A stretch of 64,000 nucleotides of DNA from JAQIBY01 sp051747965 (lineage in GTDB: Bacteria > Bacteroidota > Bacteroidia > Bacteroidales > ML635J-15). The number at the start of each line of letters is the position of its first letter. The stretch's first letter is position 1. Both the position numbers and the translations under genes were made by a program. The notes below the pieces were generated by a model, which worked only from the letters and a program-made list of their open reading frames with translations, had not been told where the DNA came from and made no database searches. Below, piece by piece: positions 17,292 through 27,324 of this stretch. Where the stretch lies: contig JBNJGS010000006.1 in NCBI GenBank assembly GCA_051747965.1, positions 1-64,000 on the forward strand. Reading direction: 5' to 3'.

Positions 17292-18741
17292 TTTTCTTTG
17301 CTTCCTTTTCTTTGCGTTCATGCTCATATTTCAGGAATTTTGGAATAAACTCCACATCAATCCTTTTGGCGACAATGCGTTTTTCGTCATCCAGTATATA
17401 AATTACCGGGGTTGAATAGATATCATAATTGTTCCTGAAATCGGTACGGCCATAGGGGTCCCATACATGAATAAACTCATCTATTTCCTTCTCATAGATA
17501 AACTCAGTCCACTCTTCCTTATCTACCTGTGTATAAACAGCAAACACATCAACATTGATATCCTGCAGTGTGTCCATGTAAATTTCATGCAGACGCGGCA
17601 GGACCTTTTTACAATGTCCGCAATCGGGTTCCCAGAAGACAAGGATGGTATAATCGCCTTCGAGGGCATGCAGGGATGCATACCTGTCATCAAAGGTTGG
17701 AACCTGCTTGATGTCAGCGGCTTTTTGTCCGATGATATTCGGTGTAATTTTAAGCACGCGCTCTTCAATTTTTGCACGAAGGGTTGAATCTGCCCAATCC
17801 GCCTCACCGGACAAATACCAGTCTTCAGCGATGGAAACAAATACTGCATCCATACCCATCACTTTTGAAGTTTCAAAATAATTCAGCAAATGTGAGGTCA
17901 TGTATTTAAACACTTCGTAATTGGCATCCTGAGCTTCGGCAATTAAATCGTGTGCAATCGGAATTACGGAGTCCGGAACAGGAGGAATAACAGTTTCAAA
18001 ATAAGCATCTAGTTTGGGCTCAAAAATCGGTGTTCTCAGCAATCCTGCTTCTGAAAAATCGATATTATCAAAATAATGATCCCGGTAGTATCTGTACTGA
18101 AATGCAGAATCTGACACGTTGCCTTCTTCATCGCGTGGCGGATCGGGAATCTCCGGCTCCATAATGGCGTTGATAATGGCTCCGAATAAGGCTCCCTCAT
18201 TTTCTTCAGCCACTTTTTTCATGTATGCTTTACGATTCTCACCAATCCCTTTCAGTTGATTCCTGATTTTTTCTCTTTCTTCCTTATCATCCTCAGGCAG
18301 GCTTTCCAATTCGCTTTGAAGTGTTCTTATTTCCTGCTGAAACTCCGCCATTTTTCTTTGGTATTCATTGAATACTTTATTGGCAGCGGAGCCTTTTACT
18401 TTCATATTTTCAACATAATTTTCCGTACTGGTACTGAGCTTAAACTTCTGGTCATCACCGACAAGCAACTCAAAATATGCATTGTTTTCGGATGGCAAAA
18501 CCAGGATGTAAATTCCCCGGTCCAGCGGTTCATCTCCTTCAAATACTGCATATCCATTTTCATCAGCCATTACAGTATCCACAACAAATTTCTTTTTGCC
18601 AAAATGATGTCCCAGCATCATGGTGGTATCGGAAATCCCGTCCACCTGTATTTCAATTTTGTGTTCTTCCTGTGCAATCAGACCGCTGCTCATCAGCAGT
18701 ATCACAGCAATAATCCAGATATTACGCATCAAATGTTTCAT
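17278..18741 (-). CDS. Exported TlpA-like thiol-disulfide protein (first of tandem pair)
   Basis: The 487-residue exported protein has a signal peptide (about 1-23, GLIAQ), a DUF4369-like domain (about 26-125), a charged helical linker rich in Glu and Lys (about 125-175), a DUF5106-like middle part and a C-terminal thioredoxin fold. The active site is CGHC in FWEPDCGHCKKVLP at about residue 373, the form typical of disulfide reductases or isomerases. It shares layout and many positions with the downstream gene, so the two arose by tandem duplication and form an operon overlapping by 8-14 nt. Its role is likely periplasmic thiol redox; the substrate is unknown. Confidence 0.87.
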   Translation of the reverse strand: MKHLMRNIWIIAVILLMSSGLIAQEEHKIEIQVDGISDTTMMLGHHFGKKKFVVDTVMADENGYAVFEGDEPLDRGIYILVLPSENNAYFELLVGDDQKFKLSTSTENYVENMKVKGSAANKVFNEYQRKMAEFQQEIRTLQSELESLPEDDKEEREKIRNQLKGIGENRKAYMKKVAEENEGALFGAIINAIMEPEIPDPPRDEEGNVSDSAFQYRYYRDHYFDNIDFSEAGLLRTPIFEPKLDAYFETVIPPVPDSVIPIAHDLIAEAQDANYEVFKYMTSHLLNYFETSKVMGMDAVFVSIAEDWYLSGEADWADSTLRAKIEERVLKITPNIIGQKAADIKQVPTFDDRYASLHALEGDYTILVFWEPDCGHCKKVLPRLHEIYMDTLQDINVDVFAVYTQVDKEEWTEFIYEKEIDEFIHVWDPYGRTDFRNNYDIYSTPVIYILDDEKRIVAKRIDVEFIPKFLKYEHERKEKEAKKNADG

Positions 18742-18796
18742 AACTTTTTCGTTTATTCTTAGCTTTCATTTATCAGTATCCATTGATACAGGTTTA

Positions 18797-18804
18797 CAAA
18801 TTTA
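18797..18804 (-). promoter_or_regulatory. Candidate -7 box of the TlpA-like gene pair
   Basis: CAAATTTA on the plus strand reads TAAATTTG on the minus strand, a full match to the TAnnTTTG box. It lies 55 nt upstream of the ATG at 18741. No good -33 TTTG is seen at the usual spacing, so the call is tentative. Confidence 0.4.
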
Positions 18805-18974
18805 CTCTTCTTTTGTTGACTCTCCTTCTTATCAAACAAAAAAAATACGTGTTCCGTTGTCCGCTTGCACAAAAAATCTGCCAAATCCGTTTAGTGTGAA
18901 AAAATGTCACGCAATTTCTGCCGAAGCAGAAACATGCATTTTGCTCTTTTCGTTCAATTCCCTGCTTCTGTCTG

Positions 18975-21629
18975 TCAGATACTATCCCACCAGGATTGTC
19001 GTTTTTGCAGCTTCAGATCTTGCAACAGAGGCGATTTAACATTGATCTGAAAACTGTAATACCGGTTGTTTCCGAAAGGAACAAAAGCCAGGCTCATCTC
19101 CCAGCAATGCAGATCCCTGTGAATTTCAATATCCGTATAACTCACTTGCTTGTTGACAAAATCATATCCCGTATGAAAACTGATTTTCCACTTTTTGGTC
19201 AGACTCACATCCCCCCTGACACTAACGGTCTGGTTAATGGATTTTTCCTGATAGGGCTTATTATAATTCAGGGAATAATCAAAATTAACGTTCCATGGCA
19301 CACTGAAATCCACATATGAATGGGGATAACCGTACAAAAAATCATGGCTTTGATTATCTTCCTTGCTATTATCGGCACTGAAACCAATTCCCATGCTGAT
19401 GCTTGCCCTGGTTAGCCTGAGCAACTTTCCTGATTCATTGATCTCAAGCTCATTTACTCTTTTGCTGTTGCCGTTGGTATCGGTATAATAAGCATAAGGA
19501 TCCATGGTAGAACTGGCATTTATATTGAGTTTACCAATTCGTGTTCTTCCCCGGACAGAAATGGGAGCCCAGTTCAGTGAGTCTGCCATAATGTTATAAT
19601 TGGTGCTTAGGTTAAAACTCTCCAGCAAGGCAATATTTCTTTCATTCCTGGTAGTATCATCAGGATTGTCAACTTTCATATCCAGCTTATTGTTCAGCGA
19701 AAAGTTCACAGAGCCGCTGCCACCTGATGGCGGAGAGCCAAAAACCCCGCCTTCAAATCGAGAATAGGTTGATCTGACTGTGTCATATTGTCCGGTATAT
19801 TCATTGTACCTGACCTCAGAGATATAGTCCTCGTAAAATCCATATTTATCATCAGAAAAATCGGGCAGATAAGAATAGGCTACACTTGGTGTGATGATGT
19901 GTCTCAGTGCTTTTATTCTATCCGATTTAAACTCAAACAATCCGTATATTTTTGTTGATAGGTTGGCTCCTGCGCGATAATCCCACGCTCTTACAAAGCC
20001 AGACTGTTGATCACTAACAGCCCCACCATAAGTAGAATCCTCAGGATTGTACAAATTCTCATCATAATATTTATTGGTTTCTTCAAAATACCAGCGCTCT
20101 GTGTAAGTAAAGCTTGGAGAAAGAGTAAAATGCTTCAGCAATTTAAAACTTGTGTTGACCGGGACATTGTGTTTTATACCATTGTTGAACTGATCGAATG
20201 AAGACTGGAAAATTGAATCTTCATGTGCTGAGATGCGGTTGGTTCCGGCCATGGAATAGCTTACCCCGATTTTTTCATAAAATCTCTGCTTTCCGGAAGC
20301 TTCCTTTCTTTTCAGGGGATAAATCCGGCTCATATTGAAACTCAGTTCCGGTAAGGTCATACTGACAGAGCTGTCCCTGGCATTCTGATTGTGCAGCAAT
20401 GAAAGATTCAGAGAAAATGGTGTATTTGGCCAGTTTTTGCTGAAGTTTACGCTGGAAGTTTTTGTGTTGTTCAGCCGGTTACGTGCATTGTATGTATTGT
20501 AGCGGTCATAAGCACTGGAGCTCATATCCACACTGGCACTAAAATTTATGCTCGGATGTGCTTTGGGGTCCTGCTGGTGTTTCCACTGAAATTTATACAT
20601 ACGGTTTGTGCTGTAGTCCTCAAGGCCGCTGTACCCCAAAACATTTTTATTGTAATTAAAACCAAGTCTGCCGCTCATTTTGTAACGTACTTTATAGTTT
20701 GTGGCCACACGAGCTTCCCAGCTGCCTTTGGAATAAATCCCGCCGGTGAGCAGCAGATCAAGATAATCGTTGATAGCAAAATAATACCCTCCGTTTCTCA
20801 GAAAAAATCCGCGCCGTTGCTCCTCACCATATTCCGGAATCACCACCCCGGATGTAGCACCTTTTTTGTTTGGGAAAAAACCAAAAGGAATACCCAGGGG
20901 AGTTGGGATATCTTCAAGCACAAGAAAAGCGGGACCTGCGACAATTTTATCATCCGGAATCACCTTGGCTTTTGATATCTTAAAGTAAAAGTGCGGATGG
21001 TCAAGGTCGCAGGTGGTAAATCTTCCATCTACCATATGGATTGATTTGTCCTGCTGTCGTTTTGTTAACCCTCCGTGCATGTAGCTGCCATCCAGTTCTG
21101 TTGTAACTTCTTTTATGATGCCACGTTTCGAATCAAAATTATACCGGATGGTATCGGCTTCAAAAGTCTCATCACCCTGTTTAAACACCGGCTTTCCAAC
21201 CGGATTGCCGGCAGAATCCTGTAAACCATAAGCCAGAACTTCCTTTTTATCAAGATCCACACGGATAAAATCGGCATTCAATTGTATATCATCATATGTA
21301 ATTTCGGCTTCCTTGTAAAGATAAACCAGCTTTTTCTGTACATACATTATGTTGCTGTCAACAGCATGATAATAAACGGGATAATCAAGGCCTTCTGCTG
21401 TACTTTTTTTCTCGATGCTGTCACTTTTTGTACTGTCAGCAGACAAACTATCAGGGGAAATACTGTCAGCAAGGGGGTTAATTTCGGTAGTATCCGGAAG
21501 ATAAACATTGCCAAAAACACTTGTTGGGGCAGCATAAAAATCTGCAAAAACCTGATTCAGACACGCCGTCAGCAGTAATGCACCACCCATTGTTAACAAG
21601 CTTTTTATTATTTTTCCAAATATCTTCAC
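18975..21629 (-). CDS. lptD: LPS-assembly protein LptD-like outer-membrane protein
   Basis: The 884-residue protein has an N-terminal signal, an OstA/LptA-like beta-jellyroll region (about 65-230; ITYDDIQLNADFIRVDLDKK, DTIRYNFDSKRGIIKEV) and a long C-terminal part rich in alternating aromatic strands, expected to form the LptD barrel. LptD with LptE inserts lipopolysaccharide in the outer leaflet. The start is a GTG at 21629 (a TTG lies just before); the next ATG (21590) would remove half of the signal. The signal contains LTAC, which looks like a lipobox, but signal peptidase I cleavage after QVFA is also possible. It diverges from an amidase gene about 60 nt away. Confidence 0.9.
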   Translation of the reverse strand: MKIFGKIIKSLLTMGGALLLTACLNQVFADFYAAPTSVFGNVYLPDTTEINPLADSISPDSLSADSTKSDSIEKKSTAEGLDYPVYYHAVDSNIMYVQKKLVYLYKEAEITYDDIQLNADFIRVDLDKKEVLAYGLQDSAGNPVGKPVFKQGDETFEADTIRYNFDSKRGIIKEVTTELDGSYMHGGLTKRQQDKSIHMVDGRFTTCDLDHPHFYFKISKAKVIPDDKIVAGPAFLVLEDIPTPLGIPFGFFPNKKGATSGVVIPEYGEEQRRGFFLRNGGYYFAINDYLDLLLTGGIYSKGSWEARVATNYKVRYKMSGRLGFNYNKNVLGYSGLEDYSTNRMYKFQWKHQQDPKAHPSINFSASVDMSSSAYDRYNTYNARNRLNNTKTSSVNFSKNWPNTPFSLNLSLLHNQNARDSSVSMTLPELSFNMSRIYPLKRKEASGKQRFYEKIGVSYSMAGTNRISAHEDSIFQSSFDQFNNGIKHNVPVNTSFKLLKHFTLSPSFTYTERWYFEETNKYYDENLYNPEDSTYGGAVSDQQSGFVRAWDYRAGANLSTKIYGLFEFKSDRIKALRHIITPSVAYSYLPDFSDDKYGFYEDYISEVRYNEYTGQYDTVRSTYSRFEGGVFGSPPSGGSGSVNFSLNNKLDMKVDNPDDTTRNERNIALLESFNLSTNYNIMADSLNWAPISVRGRTRIGKLNINASSTMDPYAYYTDTNGNSKRVNELEINESGKLLRLTRASISMGIGFSADNSKEDNQSHDFLYGYPHSYVDFSVPWNVNFDYSLNYNKPYQEKSINQTVSVRGDVSLTKKWKISFHTGYDFVNKQVSYTDIEIHRDLHCWEMSLAFVPFGNNRYYSFQINVKSPLLQDLKLQKRQSWWDSI

Positions 21630-21690
21630 CAAATTGGCCTTGTTTTTGTATTTTTAAATCTGGTTCAAAACTAATTAAAATATTGCATTC

Positions 21691-22911
21691 ATGACAGCAA
21701 TGCAGGCTATGAAAAAACAATTAAGAAGAACGCTTTGGCTGGCAGGTTTATTTTGCCTTCCAATCTTAATGAACGCGCAAAACTCATCCGGTGAAATAGA
21801 AATCCGGAAAGTTTGCATTGACCCCGGCCATGGTGGCAGAGACCCCGGTGCTGTGGGTTCCTTTTCCTATGAGAAGGATCTTGTTCTTGATATGGCCCTG
21901 AAGCTGGGCGGATATATTAAAGAACATTTTCCTGATGTAGAAGTTATTTATACAAGAAAAACAGACAAGTTTGTCAAGTTATATGAGCGGGCAAAAATTG
22001 CCAACGATGCAGATGCTGACCTGTTCATCAGCATACATATCAATGCGGCAGGTTCTCCCAGGGCATACGGCACCGAAACATTTGCCATGGGTCTTGACAA
22101 ATCCGAAGCCAATCTGGCCATAGCAAAAAAAGAAAATGCAGTGATTCTCAAAGAGGAAAACTACGAGGAAAATTACGAAGGTTTTGATCCGGCCAGCCCG
22201 GAGTCGCATATTATGTTCAGCATGTTTCAGAATGCTTATCTGGATCAGAGTCTGAACCTTGCAGCCATCGTACAGGATCAGTTCAGAGAAAGGGTTGGCC
22301 GGTTTGACCGGGGCGTAAAACAGGCAAACTTCTGGGTTTTATACAAAGTTGCCATGCCCAGTATTCTGATTGAAGCAGGGTTTATTTCCAATCCTGAAGA
22401 AGAAAAGTTCCTCAACACAGAAAACGGAATCACCTACATGTCATCAGCAATTTTCAGAGCTTTCAAAGAATATAAGAAAGCTTATGAGGCCGATAATCTG
22501 CTGGCAGGGGATGAAATCAATGACTTGATTGGTGAAAATCCTCAGGAAGATACATTGGTAGAAACGGATAGTCTGACAGAAGAAACCAGCGGATACAGTG
22601 AAGCTGATTCCTTAGGATTACCAAGCTATCCGCCATCTGACAATGAAGATGAAATCTGTTTCAGGGTGCAGATTGGTACAAGCAGCGAAGCCATACAAAA
22701 TCCGGATAAACATTTCCCCGGAATTGATGATTTCTGGCAATATAAACACAACGGCAGCTACAAACATACTGCAGGAAAAACAACTGATTACATGGAAATT
22801 ATTGAGTTACAAAAAGAATTAAAATCTCAATATAAAGGTTGTTTTATCGTTGCATTTAAAAATAAAGAACGGATAAGTGTACGTGAAGCAATAGAAGCAT
22901 TAAACAAATAA
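21691..22911 (+). CDS. N-acetylmuramoyl-L-alanine amidase with SPOR-like C-terminus
   Basis: The 406-residue exported zinc amidase cleaves the MurNAc-L-Ala bond of peptidoglycan during cell separation. The signal peptide ends near LMNAQ. The Amidase_3 catalytic domain spans about 35-265, with zinc and catalytic motifs CIDPGHGGRDPGAVG, FISIHINAAG and ILIEAGFISNPEEE. After an acidic linker (about 265-320) comes a SPOR-like peptidoglycan-binding domain (FRVQIGTSS to FIVAFKNKERIS). Starts at 21691 or 21709 (MKKQLRR) are both possible; the latter gives the more usual signal peptide. The MCE-domain gene follows after 2 nt, so the two form an operon. Confidence 0.93.
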   Translation: MTAMQAMKKQLRRTLWLAGLFCLPILMNAQNSSGEIEIRKVCIDPGHGGRDPGAVGSFSYEKDLVLDMALKLGGYIKEHFPDVEVIYTRKTDKFVKLYERAKIANDADADLFISIHINAAGSPRAYGTETFAMGLDKSEANLAIAKKENAVILKEENYEENYEGFDPASPESHIMFSMFQNAYLDQSLNLAAIVQDQFRERVGRFDRGVKQANFWVLYKVAMPSILIEAGFISNPEEEKFLNTENGITYMSSAIFRAFKEYKKAYEADNLLAGDEINDLIGENPQEDTLVETDSLTEETSGYSEADSLGLPSYPPSDNEDEICFRVQIGTSSEAIQNPDKHFPGIDDFWQYKHNGSYKHTAGKTTDYMEIIELQKELKSQYKGCFIVAFKNKERISVREAIEALNK

Positions 22912-22913
22912 TT

Positions 22914-23960
22914 ATGGCAAAAAACCTGAGTCGAAAATATACACTCACCGGTATCCTCGTTGTACTGATACTTGGTTTTAGCTACTGGGGATTTAATTTT
23001 CTGAAAGGCAATGACCTTTTTGATGAGCAGGATACTTTTCATGTTGTTTATCAACAGGTAGAGGGATTGAATGTATCCTCTCCGGTAACAATGAACGGCT
23101 ATGAAATCGGGAAAGTAAGCAATATTGGCTTCATGCCCAATACACGAGGCAAACTCATTGTGAGTCTCACCATAGATAATGATTTCCAGATTCCGGATTC
23201 TTCCATCGCGAGGATTTACAGCAAGGATCTGATGGGAACCAAGGCTATAGCAATTGAGCGGAGCGGCAAACAAGCACAGCATGCCTCCGGAGACACGCTG
23301 ATCGGAAAAACAGAAGAAAGCCTCCGGGACCAGGTAAGCATGCAGATGCTGCCAATCAAAAACCAGGCTGAGGAACTTATGAAAGAAATGCAGACGGCCA
23401 TAGAAGTAGTTGGATACATCTTTAATGAAGAAACACAAAACAATCTGAAAAACAGCTTTGCAAGCATCAAGCGTACCGTAGGATATCTGGAAACTTCCAC
23501 CCAGAATCTGGATTCACTTATGACCCGGGAAAAAAGCCGTATCGCCTTGATACTTGCCAATATTGACCGGATTACGGCAAATCTTAACGAAAACGGAGAA
23601 CAAATCAGCAACACAATAAACAACCTTTCTGAAATTTCTGACAGTCTGAAAGCGGTCAACATGAAACAGACCATGGCTGATGTAAATCACAGCATGCAGA
23701 ACCTGGCAGAAATCACTGATAAAATCAACAATGGCGAAGGAAGCCTGGGCCTGCTCATCAACAACGATTCCCTGTATAACGAGTTGCAGCGGGCCAGTTA
23801 CAATCTTGACAGGCTGGTATGGGACATGCGTGCCAATCCTGATCGCTACATCAAACTCAGGCTTTTCGATTTACGCCGCGATGTACAGGTGATTGATGAG
23901 TCCATGCTCAACAAAAGAGACAAAAAACGCCTGGAAAAGAAAAGGGAAAGAATGGAATAA
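22914..23960 (+). CDS. MlaD/MCE-domain lipid transport protein
   Basis: The 348-residue protein has one N-terminal transmembrane helix (about 11-29), a single MCE domain (about 38-115; VYQQVEGLNVSSPVTMNGYE, IGKVSNI) and a long helical coiled-coil-prone tail with few hydrophobics. MCE proteins form hexameric rings or tubes that move phospholipid between inner and outer membranes. The ATPase and permease partners (MlaF/MlaE) are not in this window. It starts 2 nt after the amidase gene and its stop abuts the stop of the convergent PagL-like gene with no gap. Confidence 0.9.
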   Translation: MAKNLSRKYTLTGILVVLILGFSYWGFNFLKGNDLFDEQDTFHVVYQQVEGLNVSSPVTMNGYEIGKVSNIGFMPNTRGKLIVSLTIDNDFQIPDSSIARIYSKDLMGTKAIAIERSGKQAQHASGDTLIGKTEESLRDQVSMQMLPIKNQAEELMKEMQTAIEVVGYIFNEETQNNLKNSFASIKRTVGYLETSTQNLDSLMTREKSRIALILANIDRITANLNENGEQISNTINNLSEISDSLKAVNMKQTMADVNHSMQNLAEITDKINNGEGSLGLLINNDSLYNELQRASYNLDRLVWDMRANPDRYIKLRLFDLRRDVQVIDESMLNKRDKKRLEKKRERME

Positions 23961-25094
23961 TTACTTTTCATCTTTCTTTATTTTCCATATTTCATAGCTA
24001 AGCAACAAATTAAAATTCAGTGCCGTTTTTCCATGCGCACGGATGCTCATACCCATGCTGAAATTTTCTGTCAGGCCATAAGTGAAGCTATAGCGCTGAA
24101 AGAACTGCTTGTCCTGGTAATCTGTTCCGTAATAGGGTGCATATATATAGGTACCCCAGTGTTGAGAAAAGACAAAATCACCCAAAATAAGTTCATGCCC
24201 TGCAAGGAATGACAACTCCCTGTAATCAACAGGCAGGTTTTCATGTTCCATCTGCTGCTTTCGCCTGTAATTGGCATGTCCTTCCAGGCCCAGGGAAAAC
24301 CCGTTGAGTCGAGATACCCGTGTGCCTGCCAGTATCATTGCCCCAATGGCAGGTTTCCCGTCCTTAATGGCATCGGAGCCTTCGCTTTTGTACATGCTTC
24401 CATATACAGAGGCACTCAGAGTGAGCAATTTCTGCCCGGCATCCTTCCCGGAAACTTCCGGAAAAATTACCGGATCAAAGGCATAACCGGCACCCAGGCC
24501 AAAAACGGGAAAATTCAGTCCCTTGTTCGGCTCTTTGATTCCAATGTTGGAAATATGATTGTATTTTGCATATGCCATGACAAACCAGTTCCTGTTGATG
24601 TATCTGCTTAAATACAAGTCCAGATGTGTCATTATACTCAGGTGAGAACTGATAAAAAGATTTTCAGGATTGCTGTTTTCGTCAAATACTTTACTGACAT
24701 AGGATGCTCCAAGACCAACACGTATGGACACGAGAACAAAGCCACTGTAATTTATAAAGGGTTCTGCAAAAACAATCAGTGATGTTGAACTTCCCAGAAC
24801 CTGTGGATAATCAAAATTCACATGCATCAATGATACACCTGCTTTACTCAATGGCTCACGCAAGCTAAGGTCAGGCCTTGCAAAGAGATGAAATCCGGCT
24901 TCAATTTCCGTTCCATAGGGATGTGCAGAACTAATATCCACAACATTGCGGGAATGGGGTACAACAAAACCATAGTGTGGCTTCAAACCCACATAAAACG
25001 GATTATTGCGTCTCTCCTGCCCCCATACAGCAAAGGATATCAGAAAAACCAGAAAAAAAACAAGACCGTATTTATTTTTTGAGCATAAGAACAT
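23961..25094 (-). CDS. Acyloxyacyl hydrolase / PagL-like lipid A deacylase
   Basis: The 377-residue outer-membrane beta-barrel protein has a signal peptide (MFLCSKNKYGLVFFLVFLIS, cleavage near VWGQ). The PagL-type signature lies in YAKYNHISNIGIKEPNKGLN, where the His and Ser of the catalytic H-x-S-N motif and a following glutamate/asparagine pattern are seen. PagL removes the 3-O acyl chain of lipid A in the outer membrane. The chosen ATG (25094) gives a normal signal; an in-frame ATG at 25166 would add 24 hydrophobic residues. At 377 residues it is much longer than classic PagL (about 170), as is usual for Bacteroidota members annotated as acyloxyacyl hydrolase. Confidence 0.78.
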   Translation of the reverse strand: MFLCSKNKYGLVFFLVFLISFAVWGQERRNNPFYVGLKPHYGFVVPHSRNVVDISSAHPYGTEIEAGFHLFARPDLSLREPLSKAGVSLMHVNFDYPQVLGSSTSLIVFAEPFINYSGFVLVSIRVGLGASYVSKVFDENSNPENLFISSHLSIMTHLDLYLSRYINRNWFVMAYAKYNHISNIGIKEPNKGLNFPVFGLGAGYAFDPVIFPEVSGKDAGQKLLTLSASVYGSMYKSEGSDAIKDGKPAIGAMILAGTRVSRLNGFSLGLEGHANYRRKQQMEHENLPVDYRELSFLAGHELILGDFVFSQHWGTYIYAPYYGTDYQDKQFFQRYSFTYGLTENFSMGMSIRAHGKTALNFNLLLSYEIWKIKKDEK

Positions 25095-25216
25095 CACATA
25101 ATAAAAATATAAAAACGACAGATTCAAGGCAAATAATACGGATGATTTATTAAACAAATCTTTCATTTGACTGTCATATAAATATCAAATTACAAGCAAA
25201 CAAAGTAAATACTGAG

Positions 25217-26620
25217 ATGATTAATTATACAGGAACCTATACAGACCAATACCAGCTCACGATGGCGCAAGCCTACTTTAAACAAGGCAAAGCCGATGAT
25301 AAAGCTGTGTTTGATTACTTTTTCAGAAAATTGCCTTTTGAAGGTGGCTATGCCGTTTTTGCAGGCCTTAATGATTTGCTTGATATACTGGAACAACTCC
25401 ATTTTGATAAAACAGAAATTGACTACCTGAAAGGTTTGGGGTTTTCAGATGACTTTCTGGACTTTCTGAAAAATTTTCGATTCCGCGGTAAGATATTCAG
25501 CAGCAGTGAGGGTGATATCGTCTTCCCGACCAGGCCTGTGCTGCAGGTAGAGGCCAGTATGATTGAAGCTCAGTTAATTGAAACTCTCCTGCTGAATGTT
25601 CTGAATTTTCAAACCCTCATCGCCACCAAAGCAAGCAGAATGAAATTAATGGCCGGAGAAAAACAACTCGTTGATTTCGGTTTGCGCAGAGCCCAGGCTG
25701 CAGGTGGGTATTATGCCAGCAAAGCAGCAGTGGCAGGTGGTTTTAACGCCACAAGCAATGTCCGTGCAGGCATGGATTTCAATATCCCGGTATCCGGCAC
25801 CATGGCTCACAGCTTTATCCAGTCCTATGATGACGAGCTTTGTGCTTTCCGCGATTATGCCGCTACGTATCCGGATGACTGTGTACTGCTTGTAGATACC
25901 TACGATACACTAAAAAGTGGTGTTCCCAATGCCATCAAAACAGGAAAAGAGCTGGAGAAAAAGGGACATAAACTTAAAGGCATCCGACTGGACAGTGGCG
26001 ACCTGGCCTATATGGCAAAAGAAAGTCGCAGACAACTTGACAAGGCCGGTCTGGATTATGTGAAAATTGCTGCATCCAATCAACTGGATGAACACGTTAT
26101 CAAAAGCCTGATGGAACAAAATGCACCCATTGATTTTTTTGGTGTAGGTACCAGTCTTGTTACCGGTAATCCTGACGCTGCACTTGACGGTGTGTACAAA
26201 TTATCATTCGCCGGAGGAAAACCACGGCTTAAACTCTCAGAAAATGTGGAGAAAATCACTCTGCCACACATGAAACAAGTATACCGCCTTATGGGTACTG
26301 ATGGCAATTTTCTGGGCGCAGATGTCGTCAGCCTTAGAGATGAAAAAGATGTTGAAGAGATGTTTCATCCACACATCAGGGATAAAAGTATGAATATTGA
26401 AAACTGTCAAAAAGAAGCAATTCTGAAACCGGTGATGGAACATGGCAAACGACTCAAAGCCGGAGACAGTCTGGATGAGATTGCAAAATTCAGTCAGTCA
26501 CAACTAAAAAAATTGCCCGACGAGTACAAACGTTTTACCAATCCGCATATATACAAAATTGGCATAAGTAAAGCTTTGCAGAAAGAACGCAATAAACTCA
26601 TAGAAGCACACAATCAATAA
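25217..26620 (+). CDS. pncB: Nicotinate phosphoribosyltransferase
   Basis: The 467-residue cytoplasmic enzyme joins nicotinate to PRPP, forming nicotinate mononucleotide with ATP hydrolysis (Preiss-Handler NAD salvage). Motifs seen: the N-terminal YTDQYQLTMAQAYF, the active-site run LVDFGLRRAQAAGGYYAS, the histidine in SGTMAHSFIQSYDDE (likely the phosphorylated His) and IRLDSGDLAYMAKE, which binds the phosphoribosyl group. Length fits the bacterial family. pncA follows after 12 nt, so nicotinamide is deamidated and then phosphoribosylated by the products of one transcript. Confidence 0.96.
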   Translation: MINYTGTYTDQYQLTMAQAYFKQGKADDKAVFDYFFRKLPFEGGYAVFAGLNDLLDILEQLHFDKTEIDYLKGLGFSDDFLDFLKNFRFRGKIFSSSEGDIVFPTRPVLQVEASMIEAQLIETLLLNVLNFQTLIATKASRMKLMAGEKQLVDFGLRRAQAAGGYYASKAAVAGGFNATSNVRAGMDFNIPVSGTMAHSFIQSYDDELCAFRDYAATYPDDCVLLVDTYDTLKSGVPNAIKTGKELEKKGHKLKGIRLDSGDLAYMAKESRRQLDKAGLDYVKIAASNQLDEHVIKSLMEQNAPIDFFGVGTSLVTGNPDAALDGVYKLSFAGGKPRLKLSENVEKITLPHMKQVYRLMGTDGNFLGADVVSLRDEKDVEEMFHPHIRDKSMNIENCQKEAILKPVMEHGKRLKAGDSLDEIAKFSQSQLKKLPDEYKRFTNPHIYKIGISKALQKERNKLIEAHNQ

Positions 26621-26632
26621 AAAGCAAACTGT

Positions 26633-27250
26633 ATGAATACACTGATAATTATTGATGCTCAAAACGACTTCATGCCCGGAGGCAGCCTTGCTGTGCCAGA
26701 TGGAGACAAAATAATTCCGATAATCAATGCATTGCAGGAACATTTTGATTTAGTTATTGCCACCCAGGACTGGCACCCGGAAGATCACGGCAGTTTTGCC
26801 TCTGCCCATGCCGGAAAACAGGCATTTGACAAAACACAACTCAATGGCCTGGAACAAATCCTCTGGCCCGACCATTGTGTACAAAAAAGCAAAGGAGCCG
26901 ATTTTCATCCTGATCTGGAACAGGCTTCCATAGAGGCCATATTCCGGAAAGGCATGGACCCGGGCATTGACAGTTACAGCGGGTTTTACGACAACGGACA
27001 CAAAAAAAACACCGGTCTGACCGGATATCTGCGTGAACGTGGTGCAAAAGAATTGTATTTCTGTGGACTGGCGGCTGATGTTTGTGTGCAATACTCTGTC
27101 AGAGATGCCATCAGGGAAGGCTTTTCTGCCAGATTGATAACCGATGCCACACGTGCCATAGATGATGATGCTTTTAAAGATATCAGACAGGAGCTGAAAG
27201 AAAAGGGATGCAGAATGATGCAGTCTGATGAGCTAATCCGTTCCACGTAA
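26633..27250 (+). CDS. pncA: Nicotinamidase
   Basis: The 205-residue cytoplasmic isochorismatase-fold amidase converts nicotinamide to nicotinate and ammonia. The catalytic triad is visible: Asp8 (LIIIDAQNDF), Lys106 (FRKGMDP) and Cys151 (GLAADVCVQ). The metal site is also present: Asp46, His48, His52 in TQDWHPEDHGSF and His81 in WPDHCV. It forms an operon with pncB just upstream. The gene ends 74 nt before the lipocalin gene, so read-through into lipocalin and macro-domain genes is possible. Confidence 0.96.
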   Translation: MNTLIIIDAQNDFMPGGSLAVPDGDKIIPIINALQEHFDLVIATQDWHPEDHGSFASAHAGKQAFDKTQLNGLEQILWPDHCVQKSKGADFHPDLEQASIEAIFRKGMDPGIDSYSGFYDNGHKKNTGLTGYLRERGAKELYFCGLAADVCVQYSVRDAIREGFSARLITDATRAIDDDAFKDIRQELKEKGCRMMQSDELIRST

Positions 27251-27324
27251 AAGGCAAAATGCAATAAATACGATATGGATAAATATTTTGTGATGCCCGG
27301 AAGAATGCAAACAATTATGAGAAG

